Assembly: GCF_004362665.1 (NCBI RefSeq)
Contig: NZ_SNXR01000012.1
Coordinates: forward strand, 531,308-595,307
Length of the DNA: 64,000 nt
Reading direction: 5' to 3'
DNA from: Flavobacterium dankookense
GTDB taxonomy: Bacteria; Bacteroidota; Bacteroidia; Flavobacteriales; Flavobacteriaceae
Shown here: positions 23,735 through 33,529 of the stretch, in pieces
How the letters are laid out: the number at the start of each line of letters is the position of its first letter
Position numbering within the stretch: position 1 is the first letter of the stretch
The notes under the pieces: generated by a model
Seen by the model: only the letters and a program-made list of their open reading frames with translations
What the model was told of the DNA's origin: nothing
Databases searched by the model: none
Translations under genes and position numbers: made by a program

Positions 23735-26700
23735 TTACTCCATTTCTCTGCCAAAACGTTCAAAACGTTTATTTAATGAATTGAAAGCTGCTTTGTTTTT
23801 AGTATAGAATTCAAGGTCTTTGTTGTCTTTCATGACATATAATAAACTTCTATATCGTTCAATATCAGTAATAATGTCTGAAGCAATTCCGTTTTGAATT
23901 GATGGTTGAATTCCTGAAAAGTAAGTTAAGCTTTGTTTGTATTTGTTAATCAAACGATCTAATAATTGTCTTGCTTTTTCTTTTTCGCCTAATTTGTAAT
24001 ATCCAGCTGCAAATGGTTCAACCATAGTGTAATAGCCATAATAATCCATCGGCATTTTAGTCATCGCCATTTCAATTACTTTTTTAGCTTTTTCGTTTTG
24101 ACCATCATTGATTAATTGTTCCATCAATCTGGCCATATTGGTTCGGTAGGAAATACTATTTTTTCTAGTTTCCGGATCGTGATAAATAGTTGTGAGTTCG
24201 CCATTACCCCATTGCCATTTTGAAATTAAATTATACATTTTTTCGCTGTCAATTTGTCCCATATCCATTGGGTTTTCTTCGTCGATTTTAGTTTTTACAG
24301 GAACCAATTTATAAACCAATCCGTCCAATTGTAAATAGTCTTTCATCCATAGATAATCATCATCACCAAAACTTCCACCAGTAAAGTAGATAGGTCTTTT
24401 CCAGTCATTGTTAGCTAAAACATCTAGCATGATTAGTCGGTTTTTGTACATCGCACTACCTTTTACATCTAAATCAATGAACGGAACAATAGAGTCAAAG
24501 TATTTTGGATTTACTACTTTGTTTTTTATGATGTTCTCTTTGTTGATTGGAATTCTAATTTTATTTGTTGGATAAAAATGGATAGTTTGACCATTTTGTA
24601 AATCAACAGTAGACTGAGGATTTTTAATGAATTTGATGAAGTCTTTCAAATCCCATCTTGCATCAGTTTTTGGAATATGCGCAACATAATCCAATTTATC
24701 ACCAACATATTCGTTGTGTGTAAATGAAATAGGCATTCCTTCTGCAGTATATGTTTTGTACTTCATTTGGTCAATATACCAATCTGTCATTAATAAACTG
24801 GTACAACAAATTTTAACATCTGGTCTGATGCCTTCGATTTCTTGAGCATACCAAAGCGGGAAAGTATCATTATCGCCAATAGTATATAAAATAGCATTTG
24901 GCTCACAGGATTCTAAATAATTTTTAGCCATTGCAATAGCTGTATATTTATTTGAACGGTCGTGATCATCCCAGTTTTGTGTCGCCATTAATATAGGTGA
25001 AGCTATTAAGCAAGCTGTAATTACTATTGGTTCAACTAGTTTGGATTTGATATAACCAGCAACTATTTCATAAATGGCATAAACACCAAAACCAATCCAA
25101 ATAGCAAAAACGTAGAAAGAACCAACTAGCGCATAGTCTCTTTCTCTAGGTTCAAAAGGTCTTTCATTTAAAAAGATTTTTAATGCGAAACTTGTAAATA
25201 AAAATAAAACTAATAATACGTAGAAGCTTTTTAAATCTTTTTGCGCATGATACATTAATCCGATTAAACCAATAAGGAAAGGTAAAAAGTAATATACATT
25301 TCTTCCTTTGTTGTTTTTTATATCTTCCGTTAGGTTGGTTTGAGTTCCTTTTCCAAGGTGAATTTCATCGACAAAATCAATTCCGCTAATCCAGTTACCG
25401 TCCAGATTGTCATATCGTCCTTGAACATCATTTTGTTTTCCAACAAAATTCCAAAGTAAATAGCGACCATACATATAGCCAAATTGATATTCAACCATAA
25501 AGCTAAGATTATCCCAAGTTGATGGTTTTTCAATTATTAAGTAATCGCTATATTTTTTTAGAAAACTAACATAATCTTCGTTGTCAACTTTCTTTTGAGC
25601 ATAAGCTGTTTTGAATTCGTTGATGCTATTTTGAAGTTCTTCTTTTAATTGCCCAACAGCTTGCATTGCTTGTTCTTCTGTCAAGCTGTCTAAGTTAACA
25701 CCATATTGCGCTAAATCTTCTTCAAATGGATAATTATGATTGATTTCAAACTTTGGAACATCTGTAAAATTGATGTAGTTTTCAATATGTTCAGTACTCC
25801 AAAGACGAGGCAAAATAGCTTTGTGTTTATTATCGCTGTTTTGTTCAGCATTTTTATAATTGTTTACAATAACATATTTACCTGTTTTATAATCTCTTTC
25901 ATAGTTGGGTGCTTTGTCCAAATAGGGTTCGTTTTCATCTAAACCAGCAAAAGTATCTGTATATTGCGGTCCATAAAACAACGGATTTACACCATATTGT
26001 TCACGATTATAATAAGCCAAAACTTCGGCAGCATCTGAAGGTTTATTTTCATTGATAACTACATTCGCATTTGCTCTAATTGGCAACATTAACCAAGTTG
26101 AAAAACCAATTAATACAAAAAGAATACAAAGTATAACTGTATTGTAAAACGGATGACCTTTTTCGCGCGTGTATTTTAATCCAAAATAGAAAAAAGCTAC
26201 AATTAGTAAAAACGCAAAAATGGTTCCAGAGTTGAAGGGTAAACCAAAACTATTCACCATAAATATTTCCATTTTACCAAAAAAAGCTAAGGTATATGGC
26301 AATAATAATTTGAAGATGAACAATAAAACGGCAACAATAATAATGTTTGCAATAATGAAGTTTTTAACCGTTATCGTTTTATAATTTTTAAAGAAATATA
26401 AAAATCCGATAGCAGGAATAGTCAATAAAGCCATGAAATGCACACCAAACGAAAGCCCGATAATCAATGAAATTAGTAACAACCATCTATTTCCTCGAGG
26501 TGTATTCATTTCTTGTTCCCATCGAAGTCCAAGCCAAAAAAGCAATGCAATTAACAAAGATGCCATTGCATAAACTTCGGCTTCAATAGCGCTATTCCAA
26601 AAACTATCAGAAAAAGTAAACGCCAACGAACCAACAAAGGAACTGCCCAGAATCACAACTAATTTGGAGTTGTCAAGTTCGGTATAATTACTCACTATTC

Positions 26701-27013
26701 GTCTCAGTAAAATAGTACTCGACCAGTACATGAACAATATTGTAAATGCGCTAGAAAATACCGAAAGCATATTTACCATCAATGCAACTGTTTCGTTTGA
26801 AGTTGCAAACATGGAGAAAAACGCTCCTAAAATTTGATATAAAGGTGCTCCAGGTGGATGACCAACTTCTAGTTTGGCTGCTGTGGAAATGTATTCGCCA
26901 CAATCCCAGAAACTCATTGTAGGTTCTACGGTAAGTGTGTAGGTGATTAAGGCAATTGCGAAAGAAGACCAACCTAAAATGGTATTCCATTTATTGAAAT
27001 TGAAGTTTTGCAT
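23735..27013 (-). CDS. DUF2723 membrane glycosyltransferase-like protein
   Basis: 1092 residues. The N-terminal half (to about residue 330, and again about 580-680) holds many membrane helices. The DUF2723 (GT117-like) signature is at the start: PTMSFWDCGEYISTAAKLEV followed by GHPPGAPLYQ, with acidic residues in the first periplasmic loop as in GT-C enzymes. The C-terminal ~450 residues are soluble, with NAILYTIGDNDTFPLWYAQE and a TPR-like end. In Bacteroidetes this family is linked to protein O-glycosylation, probably as a lipid-sugar-dependent transferase facing the periplasm. This is the largest gene of the left half and stands alone. Confidence 0.85.
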   Translation of the reverse strand: MQNFNFNKWNTILGWSSFAIALITYTLTVEPTMSFWDCGEYISTAAKLEVGHPPGAPLYQILGAFFSMFATSNETVALMVNMLSVFSSAFTILFMYWSSTILLRRIVSNYTELDNSKLVVILGSSFVGSLAFTFSDSFWNSAIEAEVYAMASLLIALLFWLGLRWEQEMNTPRGNRWLLLISLIIGLSFGVHFMALLTIPAIGFLYFFKNYKTITVKNFIIANIIIVAVLLFIFKLLLPYTLAFFGKMEIFMVNSFGLPFNSGTIFAFLLIVAFFYFGLKYTREKGHPFYNTVILCILFVLIGFSTWLMLPIRANANVVINENKPSDAAEVLAYYNREQYGVNPLFYGPQYTDTFAGLDENEPYLDKAPNYERDYKTGKYVIVNNYKNAEQNSDNKHKAILPRLWSTEHIENYINFTDVPKFEINHNYPFEEDLAQYGVNLDSLTEEQAMQAVGQLKEELQNSINEFKTAYAQKKVDNEDYVSFLKKYSDYLIIEKPSTWDNLSFMVEYQFGYMYGRYLLWNFVGKQNDVQGRYDNLDGNWISGIDFVDEIHLGKGTQTNLTEDIKNNKGRNVYYFLPFLIGLIGLMYHAQKDLKSFYVLLVLFLFTSFALKIFLNERPFEPRERDYALVGSFYVFAIWIGFGVYAIYEIVAGYIKSKLVEPIVITACLIASPILMATQNWDDHDRSNKYTAIAMAKNYLESCEPNAILYTIGDNDTFPLWYAQEIEGIRPDVKICCTSLLMTDWYIDQMKYKTYTAEGMPISFTHNEYVGDKLDYVAHIPKTDARWDLKDFIKFIKNPQSTVDLQNGQTIHFYPTNKIRIPINKENIIKNKVVNPKYFDSIVPFIDLDVKGSAMYKNRLIMLDVLANNDWKRPIYFTGGSFGDDDYLWMKDYLQLDGLVYKLVPVKTKIDEENPMDMGQIDSEKMYNLISKWQWGNGELTTIYHDPETRKNSISYRTNMARLMEQLINDGQNEKAKKVIEMAMTKMPMDYYGYYTMVEPFAAGYYKLGEKEKARQLLDRLINKYKQSLTYFSGIQPSIQNGIASDIITDIERYRSLLYVMKDNKDLEFYTKNKAAFNSLNKRFERFGREME

Positions 27014-27171
27014 AATTCAATAATAAGTGTTTTACTTTTTTTGTGCTACAAAGAAACTATTTTTTTTATGCAAATAAAGGTGGTTTAACAAAAAAAACAA
27101 CATCATAGAAGGTTAATCGTGAGTTAATAATGATTTGATTGAAATATTGTTTCAATTTTTTACCATATTTA

Positions 27172-27202
27172 TTTGTGTAGAATAAAATTTGTTATAAATT
27201 TG
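27172..27202 (+). promoter_or_regulatory. Promoter of the tRNA-Gln gene
   Basis: TTTG (27172-27175), 19-base spacer, TAAATTTG (27195-27202) fits the Bacteroidetes consensus. The predicted start of transcription is about ten bases before the mature tRNA. Confidence 0.75.
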
Positions 27203-27221
27203 CACTCGCAATAAGCAAAAC

Positions 27222-27292
27222 TGGTCTATGGTGTAATGGTAACACAACTGTTTTTGGTGCAGTCTTTCAAGGTTCGAGTCCTTGTAGACCAA
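27222..27292 (+). tRNA. tRNA-Gln (anticodon TTG)
   Basis: 71-nt cloverleaf. The acceptor stem TGGTCTA pairs with TAGACCA (27285-27291), followed by discriminator A. The D loop contains GGTGTAATGGTAAC, the anticodon arm is CTG-TTTTGGT-type with TTG at the anticodon position, and the T arm carries GGTTCGAGTCC. The 3' CCA is not encoded. A promoter lies directly upstream and a terminator directly downstream, so it is a single-gene transcript. Confidence 0.95.
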
Positions 27293-27293
27293 C

Positions 27294-27325
27294 AAAAAAT
27301 CCCAACTGAAAGGTTGGGATTTTTT
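27294..27325. terminator. Terminator of tRNA-Gln and of the UspA gene
   Basis: 13-bp stem (AAAAAATCCCAAC, 27294-27306, with 27313-27325) and a 6-base loop, with T tract on the plus strand and A tract before it, so it works both ways. It ends the tRNA and the convergent uspA-like gene (stop at 27345). Confidence 0.9.
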
Positions 27326-27344
27326 GATTCTATTATTTATTTAA

Positions 27345-28169
27345 TTATATTTTGAAAGTAACGACAGGTCTAACAGCATGATTTACCAAGTCTTCACTAA
27401 TGCTTCCATTAAAAAAGTGGGCTAAACCTTTTCTTCCATGTGTACTCATTCCAATTAAATCAGCATTGATATGGTTGGCAAAATTCAAAATTCCGTTCTC
27501 AACGTTAGTGTCGTTATAGATATGAGTTGAAAATTTATTTATCACAAATTTTGAAACAAAATTATTCATAATTTCATGCGCAACGTGTGTTGGTTTGAAA
27601 CTACTTGGCGTATTTATCATGACTAAATGTAATTCGGAACCAAATTTATTAGCAAATTCTACTACTTTTTCAAAAGGCTTTCTAATTTCATCTGTAAAAT
27701 CAGAAGCAAAGACAAATTTTTCTACATTGAAAGTTGATTGTTCTTTTTTGATGATTAATACAGGAACGTCAGAATTTCTAACAACTTTTTCTGCATTCGA
27801 ACCAATAAACATTTCTTTGAACCCACTTGCGCCGTGTGAACCCATAACAATTAAATCAATATTGTTTTTCTTGCTCACGGTCATAATACCATCAAAAGCC
27901 AATTCAAATTGAACTACTTCAGATACTTTTAATCCATCTAAGCATTCATCATCCATTAAATCTTCCAATTTATTTATGGCGGCATTTTTAAACAACATGA
28001 TTTCAGGTAAGTCATGTCCGCTACCGATAGCGTCACCTGCTTGATGAGGTAATTCTAGCATATGAAGCAAAATAATCTCTCCGTTATTTTTTTTAGCAAT
28101 TTCTGAAGCAACTTTAAGTGCATAGTGAGCGTGATCTGAAAAGTCTGTTGGCACTAATATTTTTTTCAT
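27345..28169 (-). CDS. Tandem-domain universal stress protein
   Basis: 274 residues made of two UspA domains (about 1-142 and 145-274). The first begins MKKILVPTDFSDHAHYALKV and has the full ATP-binding signature GSHG-x9-GS (VMGSHGASGFKEMFIGS). The second has STHGRKGLAHFFNGS, with the first Gly of the signature changed to Ser, so nucleotide binding there is less certain. Such proteins are cytoplasmic and accumulate under starvation or oxidative stress. No operon partner: it is flanked by the tRNA terminator and the divergent rimP promoter. Confidence 0.92.
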   Translation of the reverse strand: MKKILVPTDFSDHAHYALKVASEIAKKNNGEIILLHMLELPHQAGDAIGSGHDLPEIMLFKNAAINKLEDLMDDECLDGLKVSEVVQFELAFDGIMTVSKKNNIDLIVMGSHGASGFKEMFIGSNAEKVVRNSDVPVLIIKKEQSTFNVEKFVFASDFTDEIRKPFEKVVEFANKFGSELHLVMINTPSSFKPTHVAHEIMNNFVSKFVINKFSTHIYNDTNVENGILNFANHINADLIGMSTHGRKGLAHFFNGSISEDLVNHAVRPVVTFKI

Positions 28170-28244
28170 AATAAAAATGAGTTAATAGGTTGTATAAATT
28201 AATAGAATAAAGTTACTATTTTTTTTTGATTTGACAATGAATTT

Positions 28245-28272
28245 TTGATTTATAAAAAAATCATTATATTTG
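28245..28272 (+). promoter_or_regulatory. Promoter of the rimP-nusA-infB operon
   Basis: TTG (28245-28247), 17-base spacer, TATATTTG (28265-28272), a perfect Bacteroidetes-type promoter. The transcript should start near 28280 and therefore begin just before the leader hairpin at 28304-28324. Confidence 0.8.
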
Positions 28273-28303
28273 CACCGTTATTTACCATTCAGTTTTAAAT
28301 AAT

Positions 28304-28324
28304 GAGGGAAGCTTTGCTTCCCTC
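28304..28324 (+). promoter_or_regulatory. Leader hairpin (terminator-like) ahead of rimP
   Basis: Perfect 9-bp stem GAGGGAAGC-TTT-GCTTCCCTC followed at once by TTTTTATA. By shape it is a rho-independent terminator, yet it lies between the promoter and the first gene (ATG 28338), so it could act as an attenuator for rimP-nusA-infB. I recall a described rimP-leader RNA family but cannot confirm that this hairpin belongs to it. Confidence 0.65.
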
Positions 28325-28337
28325 TTTTTATACGACT

Positions 28338-28805
28338 ATGACATTTAAAGAGAAAATTGCTGATATAATTGAACGTGGATTGTTAGAGAAACCATCGTTG
28401 TTTCTTGTAGATTTAAGCGTTTCAGATGCTTATAAAGTTACTGTAGCACTAGATGGTGATAATGGCGTAACGCTGCAAGATTGTATAGATATCAGTAGGA
28501 TTATTGATAATAGTCTTGATAGAAAAGAACAAGATTTTTCGTTAGAAGTAGCTTCGGCAGGAGTTTCTTCTCCATTAAAAAACATAAGACAGTATAAAAA
28601 AAATATAGGAAGAACTTTAAAAGTAAAAACAAATCATGAAACAATTGAAGCTGAATTAGCTGCTGCAAATGATGAGTTTATTACCTTAAAATGGAGTTCA
28701 AGAGAACCAAAGAAAATAGGAAAAGGAAAAGAAACTGTTGAACACAATCGTGAAATTCCTTATTCAGAGATAAAAGAAGCACTTGTTATAATAATATTTA
28801 ATTAA
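28338..28805 (+). CDS. rimP: Ribosome maturation factor RimP
   Basis: 155 residues from ATG 28338; an upstream start at 28302 would put the hairpin inside the coding region and is rejected. RimP helps assemble the 30S subunit. The N-terminal domain has [20 protein letters not shown] with [15 protein letters not shown] and the signature [20 protein letters not shown]; the C-terminal SH3-like domain follows. The operon order rimP-nusA-infB is highly conserved, and nusA begins 9 bases after the rimP stop. Confidence 0.95.
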   Translation: MTFKEKIADIIERGLLEKPSLFLVDLSVSDAYKVTVALDGDNGVTLQDCIDISRIIDNSLDRKEQDFSLEVASAGVSSPLKNIRQYKKNIGRTLKVKTNHETIEAELAAANDEFITLKWSSREPKKIGKGKETVEHNREIPYSEIKEALVIIIFN

Positions 28806-28814
28806 GAATTTGGC

Positions 28815-30056
28815 ATGGAAAATATTGCATTAATCGAATCATTCTCAGAGTTTAAAGACGATAAACTTATTGATCGAGTAACGCTTATGGCGATTTTAGA
28901 AGATGTTTTTAGAAACGCTTTAAAAAAGAAATACGGTTCAGATGATAACTTTGACATCATTATCAATCCTGATAAAGGTGATATGGAAATTTGGAGACGA
29001 AGAATTGTAGTAGCTGATGATGATTTAGATTTAGAAAATGAAGAAATCACATTGACTGATGCAAGAAAAATTGAGCCAGATTTTGAAATTGGCGAAGAAG
29101 TTTCAGAAGAAGTAAAGTTAATAGATTTAGGAAGAAGAGCTATTTTAGCATTGCGCCAAAATTTAATTTCAAAAATTCACGAGCACGATAATACTAATCT
29201 TTATAAACAATTTAAAGATTTAATTGGCGAAATTTACACAGCCGAAGTACATCATGTTCGTCCTAGAGTTGTAATTCTAGTTGACGATGAAGGAAACGAA
29301 ATTGTTTTACCAAAAGAAAAGCAAATTCCATCTGACTTTTTCAGAAAAGGAGATAACGTTCGTGGTGTAATTGAAAGTGTTGAATTGAAAGGTAATAAGC
29401 CACAAATCATCATGTCAAGAACAGCAGATAAATTTTTAGAGAAATTATTCGAACAGGAAATTCCAGAGGTTTTTGATGGTTTGATTATGATTAAAAAAGT
29501 AGTAAGAATTCCGGGTGAAAAAGCAAAAGTAGCCGTTGATTCTTATGATGATAGAATTGATCCTGTTGGAGCTTGTGTTGGTATGAAAGGTTCTAGAATT
29601 CACGGAATTGTTCGCGAATTAGGAAATGAAAATATAGACGTAATTAATTATACAACTAATGCTTCATTGTTAATCACGAGAGCATTAAGCCCTGCAAAAG
29701 TTTCCTCAGTAAAAATTAATGAAGAAACAAAAAGAGCTGAAGTATTTTTAAAATTAGAAGAAGTTTCAAAAGCAATCGGACGTGGTGGACATAATATTAA
29801 ATTAGCTGGTTTACTAACTGGTTATGAATTAGATGTAATAAGAGAAGGAACCGCTTTAGAAGAAGATGATGTTGAATTAACTGAGTTTTCAGATGAAATC
29901 GATGGTTGGATTATTGATGAGTTTGCAAAAATTGGATTGGATACTGCTAAAAGTATTTTAAGCCAAAACGTGAACGACTTAGTAAGAAGAACTGACCTAG
30001 AAGAAGAAACTATTTTAGAAGTGATTAGAATATTAAAAGAAGAGTTTGAAGACTAA
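28815..30056 (+). CDS. nusA: Transcription factor NusA
   Basis: 413 residues. It binds RNA polymerase and modulates pausing, termination and antitermination. Domains in order: N-terminal polymerase-binding domain (1 to about 130, with LMAILEDVFRNALKKKYGSD), S1 domain (about 133-200, GEIYTAEVHHVRPRVVILVD), then two KH domains (about 230-375, with DPVGACVGMKGSRIHGIVRE and IGRGGHNIKLAGLLTGYELD). The C-terminal acidic repeats of E. coli NusA are absent, leaving a short acidic helix, which is normal for the phylum. A leader hairpin upstream could allow NusA-dependent control of its own operon; that is inference. Confidence 0.97.
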   Translation: MENIALIESFSEFKDDKLIDRVTLMAILEDVFRNALKKKYGSDDNFDIIINPDKGDMEIWRRRIVVADDDLDLENEEITLTDARKIEPDFEIGEEVSEEVKLIDLGRRAILALRQNLISKIHEHDNTNLYKQFKDLIGEIYTAEVHHVRPRVVILVDDEGNEIVLPKEKQIPSDFFRKGDNVRGVIESVELKGNKPQIIMSRTADKFLEKLFEQEIPEVFDGLIMIKKVVRIPGEKAKVAVDSYDDRIDPVGACVGMKGSRIHGIVRELGNENIDVINYTTNASLLITRALSPAKVSSVKINEETKRAEVFLKLEEVSKAIGRGGHNIKLAGLLTGYELDVIREGTALEEDDVELTEFSDEIDGWIIDEFAKIGLDTAKSILSQNVNDLVRRTDLEEETILEVIRILKEEFED

Positions 30057-30105
30057 TTCTTTAAAACGACAACACAACACAAACAGATAACATTAAAAAG
30101 ATTTT

Positions 30106-32883
30106 ATGTCTGAAGGAAATATTAGAATTAATAAAGTTTTAAGGGAATTAAATATTTCTTTGGAAAGAGCTGTGGATTATCTTAAAGATAAAGGAATTGC
30201 TATTGAGGCAAGTCCAAACACAAAAATTTCTGATGATGTATACAATATTCTTTGTGGTCAATTTGCTGGCGACAAAGGAAACAAAGAAGCTTCAAAAGGC
30301 ATTAGCGAAGAGATCAAAAAAGAAAAAGAAGCTCTTAGAGTTGAAAGAGAAAAAGAAATTGAGGACAAGCGAAGACTTGAAGAAGAACGTCAACGCTTAG
30401 AATTAATTAAAGCTAAAGCAGTTGTTACAGGACCAAAACAAGTTGGTAAAATTGATTTAAATCCAAAACCAGCAACAGAAGCGCCAAAAATTTCTCCAAA
30501 AAAACCCGAAGAAAAAATCGAAGCTATTAGTAAACCTGTTGTTGAAGCTAAAATCGAACCAGCTAAACCGGTTGAACAAGTAAAAGAGGTTGAGCCTATA
30601 AAAGTAGTTGAACAACCAAAACAACAAACGGAAGAAGTTGCTCAAGATGAAACGCATACAACTCAATATCAAAATCTTTCTGGACCAACTTTAACAGGAC
30701 AAAAAATTGATTTATCTCAATTTAATAAACCTAAAAAGAAAAAAGAAGAGTTCAAGAAAGACGCAAATAAACCAAGTCCTGCCGGAGCAAACAATGCAGC
30801 GAATGCAAACAATGCTAATGCAAACAAAAATAAAAGAAAACGTATTCCGCCAAAACCAGGTGATAAACCTGCTATTACAAGCGGAGGAAATAATACACAA
30901 GGTGGAGGAAAATTTGTTCCTAACAAACCAGGTTTTCAAAAAGGAAATCGTCCTGCTATAGTTCAAAAAGTTGAGCCAACAGAAGAAGAGGTTAAAAACC
31001 AAATCAAAGAAACGTTAGAACGTCTTCAAGGTAAAGGTTCTAAATCGAAAGCGGCAAAATACAGAAGAGATAAAAGAGATTCACACCGTCAACGTTCTGA
31101 TGATGAGCAAAAAGCGTTAGACGAAGGAAGCAAAACAATCAAAGTGACAGAGTTTGTTACTGTTGGTGAAATTGCAACCATGATGGATGTGCCAATCACA
31201 AAAGTGATTGGAACTTGTATGTCACTTGGAATTATGGTTACCATGAACCAACGTTTAGATGCAGAAACATTATCAATTGTTGCTGACGAATTTGGTTATG
31301 AAGTTGAATTCATTACTACTGATATCGAAGAAACGATGGAAGTAGTTGAAGATAGACCAGAAGACTTAGTGTCTCGTGCGCCGATTGTAACTGTAATGGG
31401 TCACGTTGATCACGGTAAAACGTCTTTGCTAGATTATATTCGTAAAGAAAATGTAATCGCTGGAGAGTCTGGAGGAATTACTCAACATATTGGTGCTTAT
31501 GCTGTACAATTGGATAATGGTCAAAAAATCACTTTCCTTGATACTCCAGGTCACGAAGCGTTTACCGCAATGCGTGCTCGTGGTGCTCAAGTAACAGATA
31601 TTGCTATTATTGTAGTTGCTGCTGATGATGATATCATGCCGCAAACGAAAGAAGCAATTAGTCACGCTCAAGCAGCTAATGTTCCAATGATTTTTGCTAT
31701 CAATAAAATTGATAAACAAGGTGCAAACCCTGAAAAAATTAAAGAGAAATTAGCGGCTATGAATTTATTAGTAGAAGATTGGGGTGGAAAATACCAATCA
31801 CACGATATATCTGCTAAAAAAGGAACTGGTGTTAAAGAATTATTAGAAAAAGTATTGCTTGAAGCTGAAATTTTAGACTTAAAAGCCAATCCAAATAAAC
31901 CAGCTGTTGGAACTGTTGTTGAAGCGCAACTTGACAAAGGAAGAGGTTATGTTTCAACCATATTAGTACAATCAGGAACGTTAAGAGTTGGTGATTACGT
32001 GCTAGCTGGAAAAAATCATGGAAAGGTTAAAGCTATGCATGATGAAAGAGGTCACAACATTAAAGAAGCCGGACCATCAACTCCAATCTCTATTTTAGGT
32101 TTGGATGGTGCGTCAACTGCTGGAGATAAATTTAACGTATTTGAAGACGAAAGAGAAGCAAAACAAATTGCTACTAAACGTTTACAATTAATGCGTGAAC
32201 AATCAGTTAGAACACAAAGACATATTACTTTAGCAGAAATTGGTCGTCGTATTGCTCTTGGTCAGTTTAAAGAATTAAATATAATTCTAAAAGGTGACGT
32301 TGATGGTTCTGTAGAAGCATTATCAAGTGAGTTTGCAAAATTATCAACTGAAGAAATCCAAATTAACATCATTCACAAAGGTGTTGGAGCAATAACTGAA
32401 ACGGATGTAATGTTAGCGTCTGCTTCTGATGCCATCATCATTGGATTTAACGTTCGTCCTGCTGGAAACGCCCGTCAATTAGCTCAAAAAGAAGAAATTG
32501 ACATCAGAAGTTATTCAATTATCTATGATGCAATCAATGAGTTGAAAGATGCAATGGAAGGAATGTTGTCGCCTGAGATGAAAGAAGAAATCACAGGAAC
32601 AGCCGAAATAAGAGAAATATTTAAAGTTTCTAAAATTGGTTCAATTGCTGGATGTATGGTTACTGATGGAAAAATATTCAGAAACTCTAGAATTCGTTTA
32701 ATTCGCGAAGGTGTTGTAATTTACACTGGTGAATTAGCAACATTAAAACGTTTCAAAGATGATGTGAAAGATGTTTCTAAAGGATACGATTGCGGTATGC
32801 AAATTAAGAACTACAACGATATTGAACAACTTGACATAATCGAAGCTTTCCAAGAAGTTGAAGTGAAGAAAAAGTTGAAATAA
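30106..32883 (+). CDS. infB: Translation initiation factor IF-2
   Basis: 925 residues. It delivers fMet-tRNA to the 30S subunit and promotes subunit joining, using GTP. The N-terminal IF2_N motif ([20 protein letters not shown]) is followed by a long Lys/Pro/Glu/Asn-rich unstructured linker (about 70-340). A second IF2_N-like segment precedes the G domain: [14 protein letters not shown] (G1, near residue 430), [10 protein letters not shown] (G2), DTPGHEAF (G3), NKIDK (G4) and SAKKGTG (G5). Domains II-IV complete the protein. Last gene of the operon; a terminator follows 8 bases after the stop. Confidence 0.98.
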   Translation: MSEGNIRINKVLRELNISLERAVDYLKDKGIAIEASPNTKISDDVYNILCGQFAGDKGNKEASKGISEEIKKEKEALRVEREKEIEDKRRLEEERQRLELIKAKAVVTGPKQVGKIDLNPKPATEAPKISPKKPEEKIEAISKPVVEAKIEPAKPVEQVKEVEPIKVVEQPKQQTEEVAQDETHTTQYQNLSGPTLTGQKIDLSQFNKPKKKKEEFKKDANKPSPAGANNAANANNANANKNKRKRIPPKPGDKPAITSGGNNTQGGGKFVPNKPGFQKGNRPAIVQKVEPTEEEVKNQIKETLERLQGKGSKSKAAKYRRDKRDSHRQRSDDEQKALDEGSKTIKVTEFVTVGEIATMMDVPITKVIGTCMSLGIMVTMNQRLDAETLSIVADEFGYEVEFITTDIEETMEVVEDRPEDLVSRAPIVTVMGHVDHGKTSLLDYIRKENVIAGESGGITQHIGAYAVQLDNGQKITFLDTPGHEAFTAMRARGAQVTDIAIIVVAADDDIMPQTKEAISHAQAANVPMIFAINKIDKQGANPEKIKEKLAAMNLLVEDWGGKYQSHDISAKKGTGVKELLEKVLLEAEILDLKANPNKPAVGTVVEAQLDKGRGYVSTILVQSGTLRVGDYVLAGKNHGKVKAMHDERGHNIKEAGPSTPISILGLDGASTAGDKFNVFEDEREAKQIATKRLQLMREQSVRTQRHITLAEIGRRIALGQFKELNIILKGDVDGSVEALSSEFAKLSTEEIQINIIHKGVGAITETDVMLASASDAIIIGFNVRPAGNARQLAQKEEIDIRSYSIIYDAINELKDAMEGMLSPEMKEEITGTAEIREIFKVSKIGSIAGCMVTDGKIFRNSRIRLIREGVVIYTGELATLKRFKDDVKDVSKGYDCGMQIKNYNDIEQLDIIEAFQEVEVKKKLK

Positions 32884-32891
32884 TACATAAC

Positions 32892-32920
32892 AAAAAGTCC
32901 CGATTTAATCGGGACTTTTT
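32892..32920. terminator. Terminator of infB, shared with the SPOR gene
   Basis: 13-bp stem (AAAAAGTCCCGAT, 32892-32904, with 32908-32920) and a 3-base loop, followed by T residues. It overlaps by one base the stop codon of the convergent SPOR-domain gene and can serve both strands. Confidence 0.9.
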
Positions 32921-33309
32921 TATTTATTCGGTTTGATTAGGAAAGCATTCGGAAACTTCTTTTTTAGTAGTTGAAGGTTTTTTTCTGCATCAATTCTTGT
33001 CTTAAAATTTCCAACCCAAACTTTATACATTGGTGTGCTAAAAACAATAGTTCCATCAATATTTTTGTTTTCCTTCTTAAAGTTGATGAGTGCTTTTTTA
33101 GAATTTTCGCTATCACCATTAAAAATCTGGATTTTATAACGATCATTAATAGTAATTGAGCTATTAATTTTTCGTTTTTCATTTAATAATTGTTCAAACT
33201 TTACATCTTGATTTACACTAACTTTTGCCTCTTGAGCATAAGAAAATGAACTTATTTTCAAGGTGATTGCAATGATAAAAAATGAATTTTTGGCACTTAA
33301 TATTTTCAT
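32920..33309 (-). CDS. Exported SPOR-domain protein
   Basis: 129 residues. A signal peptide (MKILSAKNSFFIIAITLKIS, then SFSYAQE) is followed by a short linker and a SPOR domain (about 57-127): RYKIQIFNGDSENSKKALIN, then TPMYKVWVGNFKTRIDAEKN and LLKKKFPNAFLIKP. SPOR domains bind denuded glycan strands of septal peptidoglycan, so it is probably periplasmic and may localise to the division site. Small proteins of this kind are common in Bacteroidetes. The stop overlaps the infB terminator. Confidence 0.88.
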   Translation of the reverse strand: MKILSAKNSFFIIAITLKISSFSYAQEAKVSVNQDVKFEQLLNEKRKINSSITINDRYKIQIFNGDSENSKKALINFKKENKNIDGTIVFSTPMYKVWVGNFKTRIDAEKNLQLLKKKFPNAFLIKPNK

Positions 33310-33411
33310 AATGGTTTGATTTTAATGCAAATGTAAAACTTAATAAATTAAACAAAACAGAAATTATTATTTAGAATTAATATAAATTGGTATTTATGAT
33401 ATATTTAAGGT

Positions 33412-33441
33412 TTTGAGAATAGAGCATAAGTCGTATTTTTG
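33412..33441 (+). promoter_or_regulatory. Promoter of the act-cox operon
   Basis: TTTG (33412-33415), 18-base spacer, TATTTTTG (33434-33441), a good Bacteroidetes promoter. It leaves a leader of about 80 bases before actA at 33530, and probably drives the eight-gene respiratory cluster, since gaps downstream are all under 40 bases. Confidence 0.7.
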
Positions 33442-33529
33442 TGCAAGTTTTTAATAAAGCGGTGGTTTTTTACAAGTATATTCTAGTATAAAAATCATGC
33501 CAAATTAGTCGATAATCATTAATAAAAAT

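Noticed and set aside
28302..28337. Upstream start for RimP at 28302
   Set aside because: It would place the terminator-like hairpin inside the coding sequence and add unconserved residues.
30197..31002. Several alternative-frame open frames within infB
   Set aside because: They overlap the Lys/Pro-rich linker of IF-2, whose composition leaves other frames open; none shows a recognisable protein.
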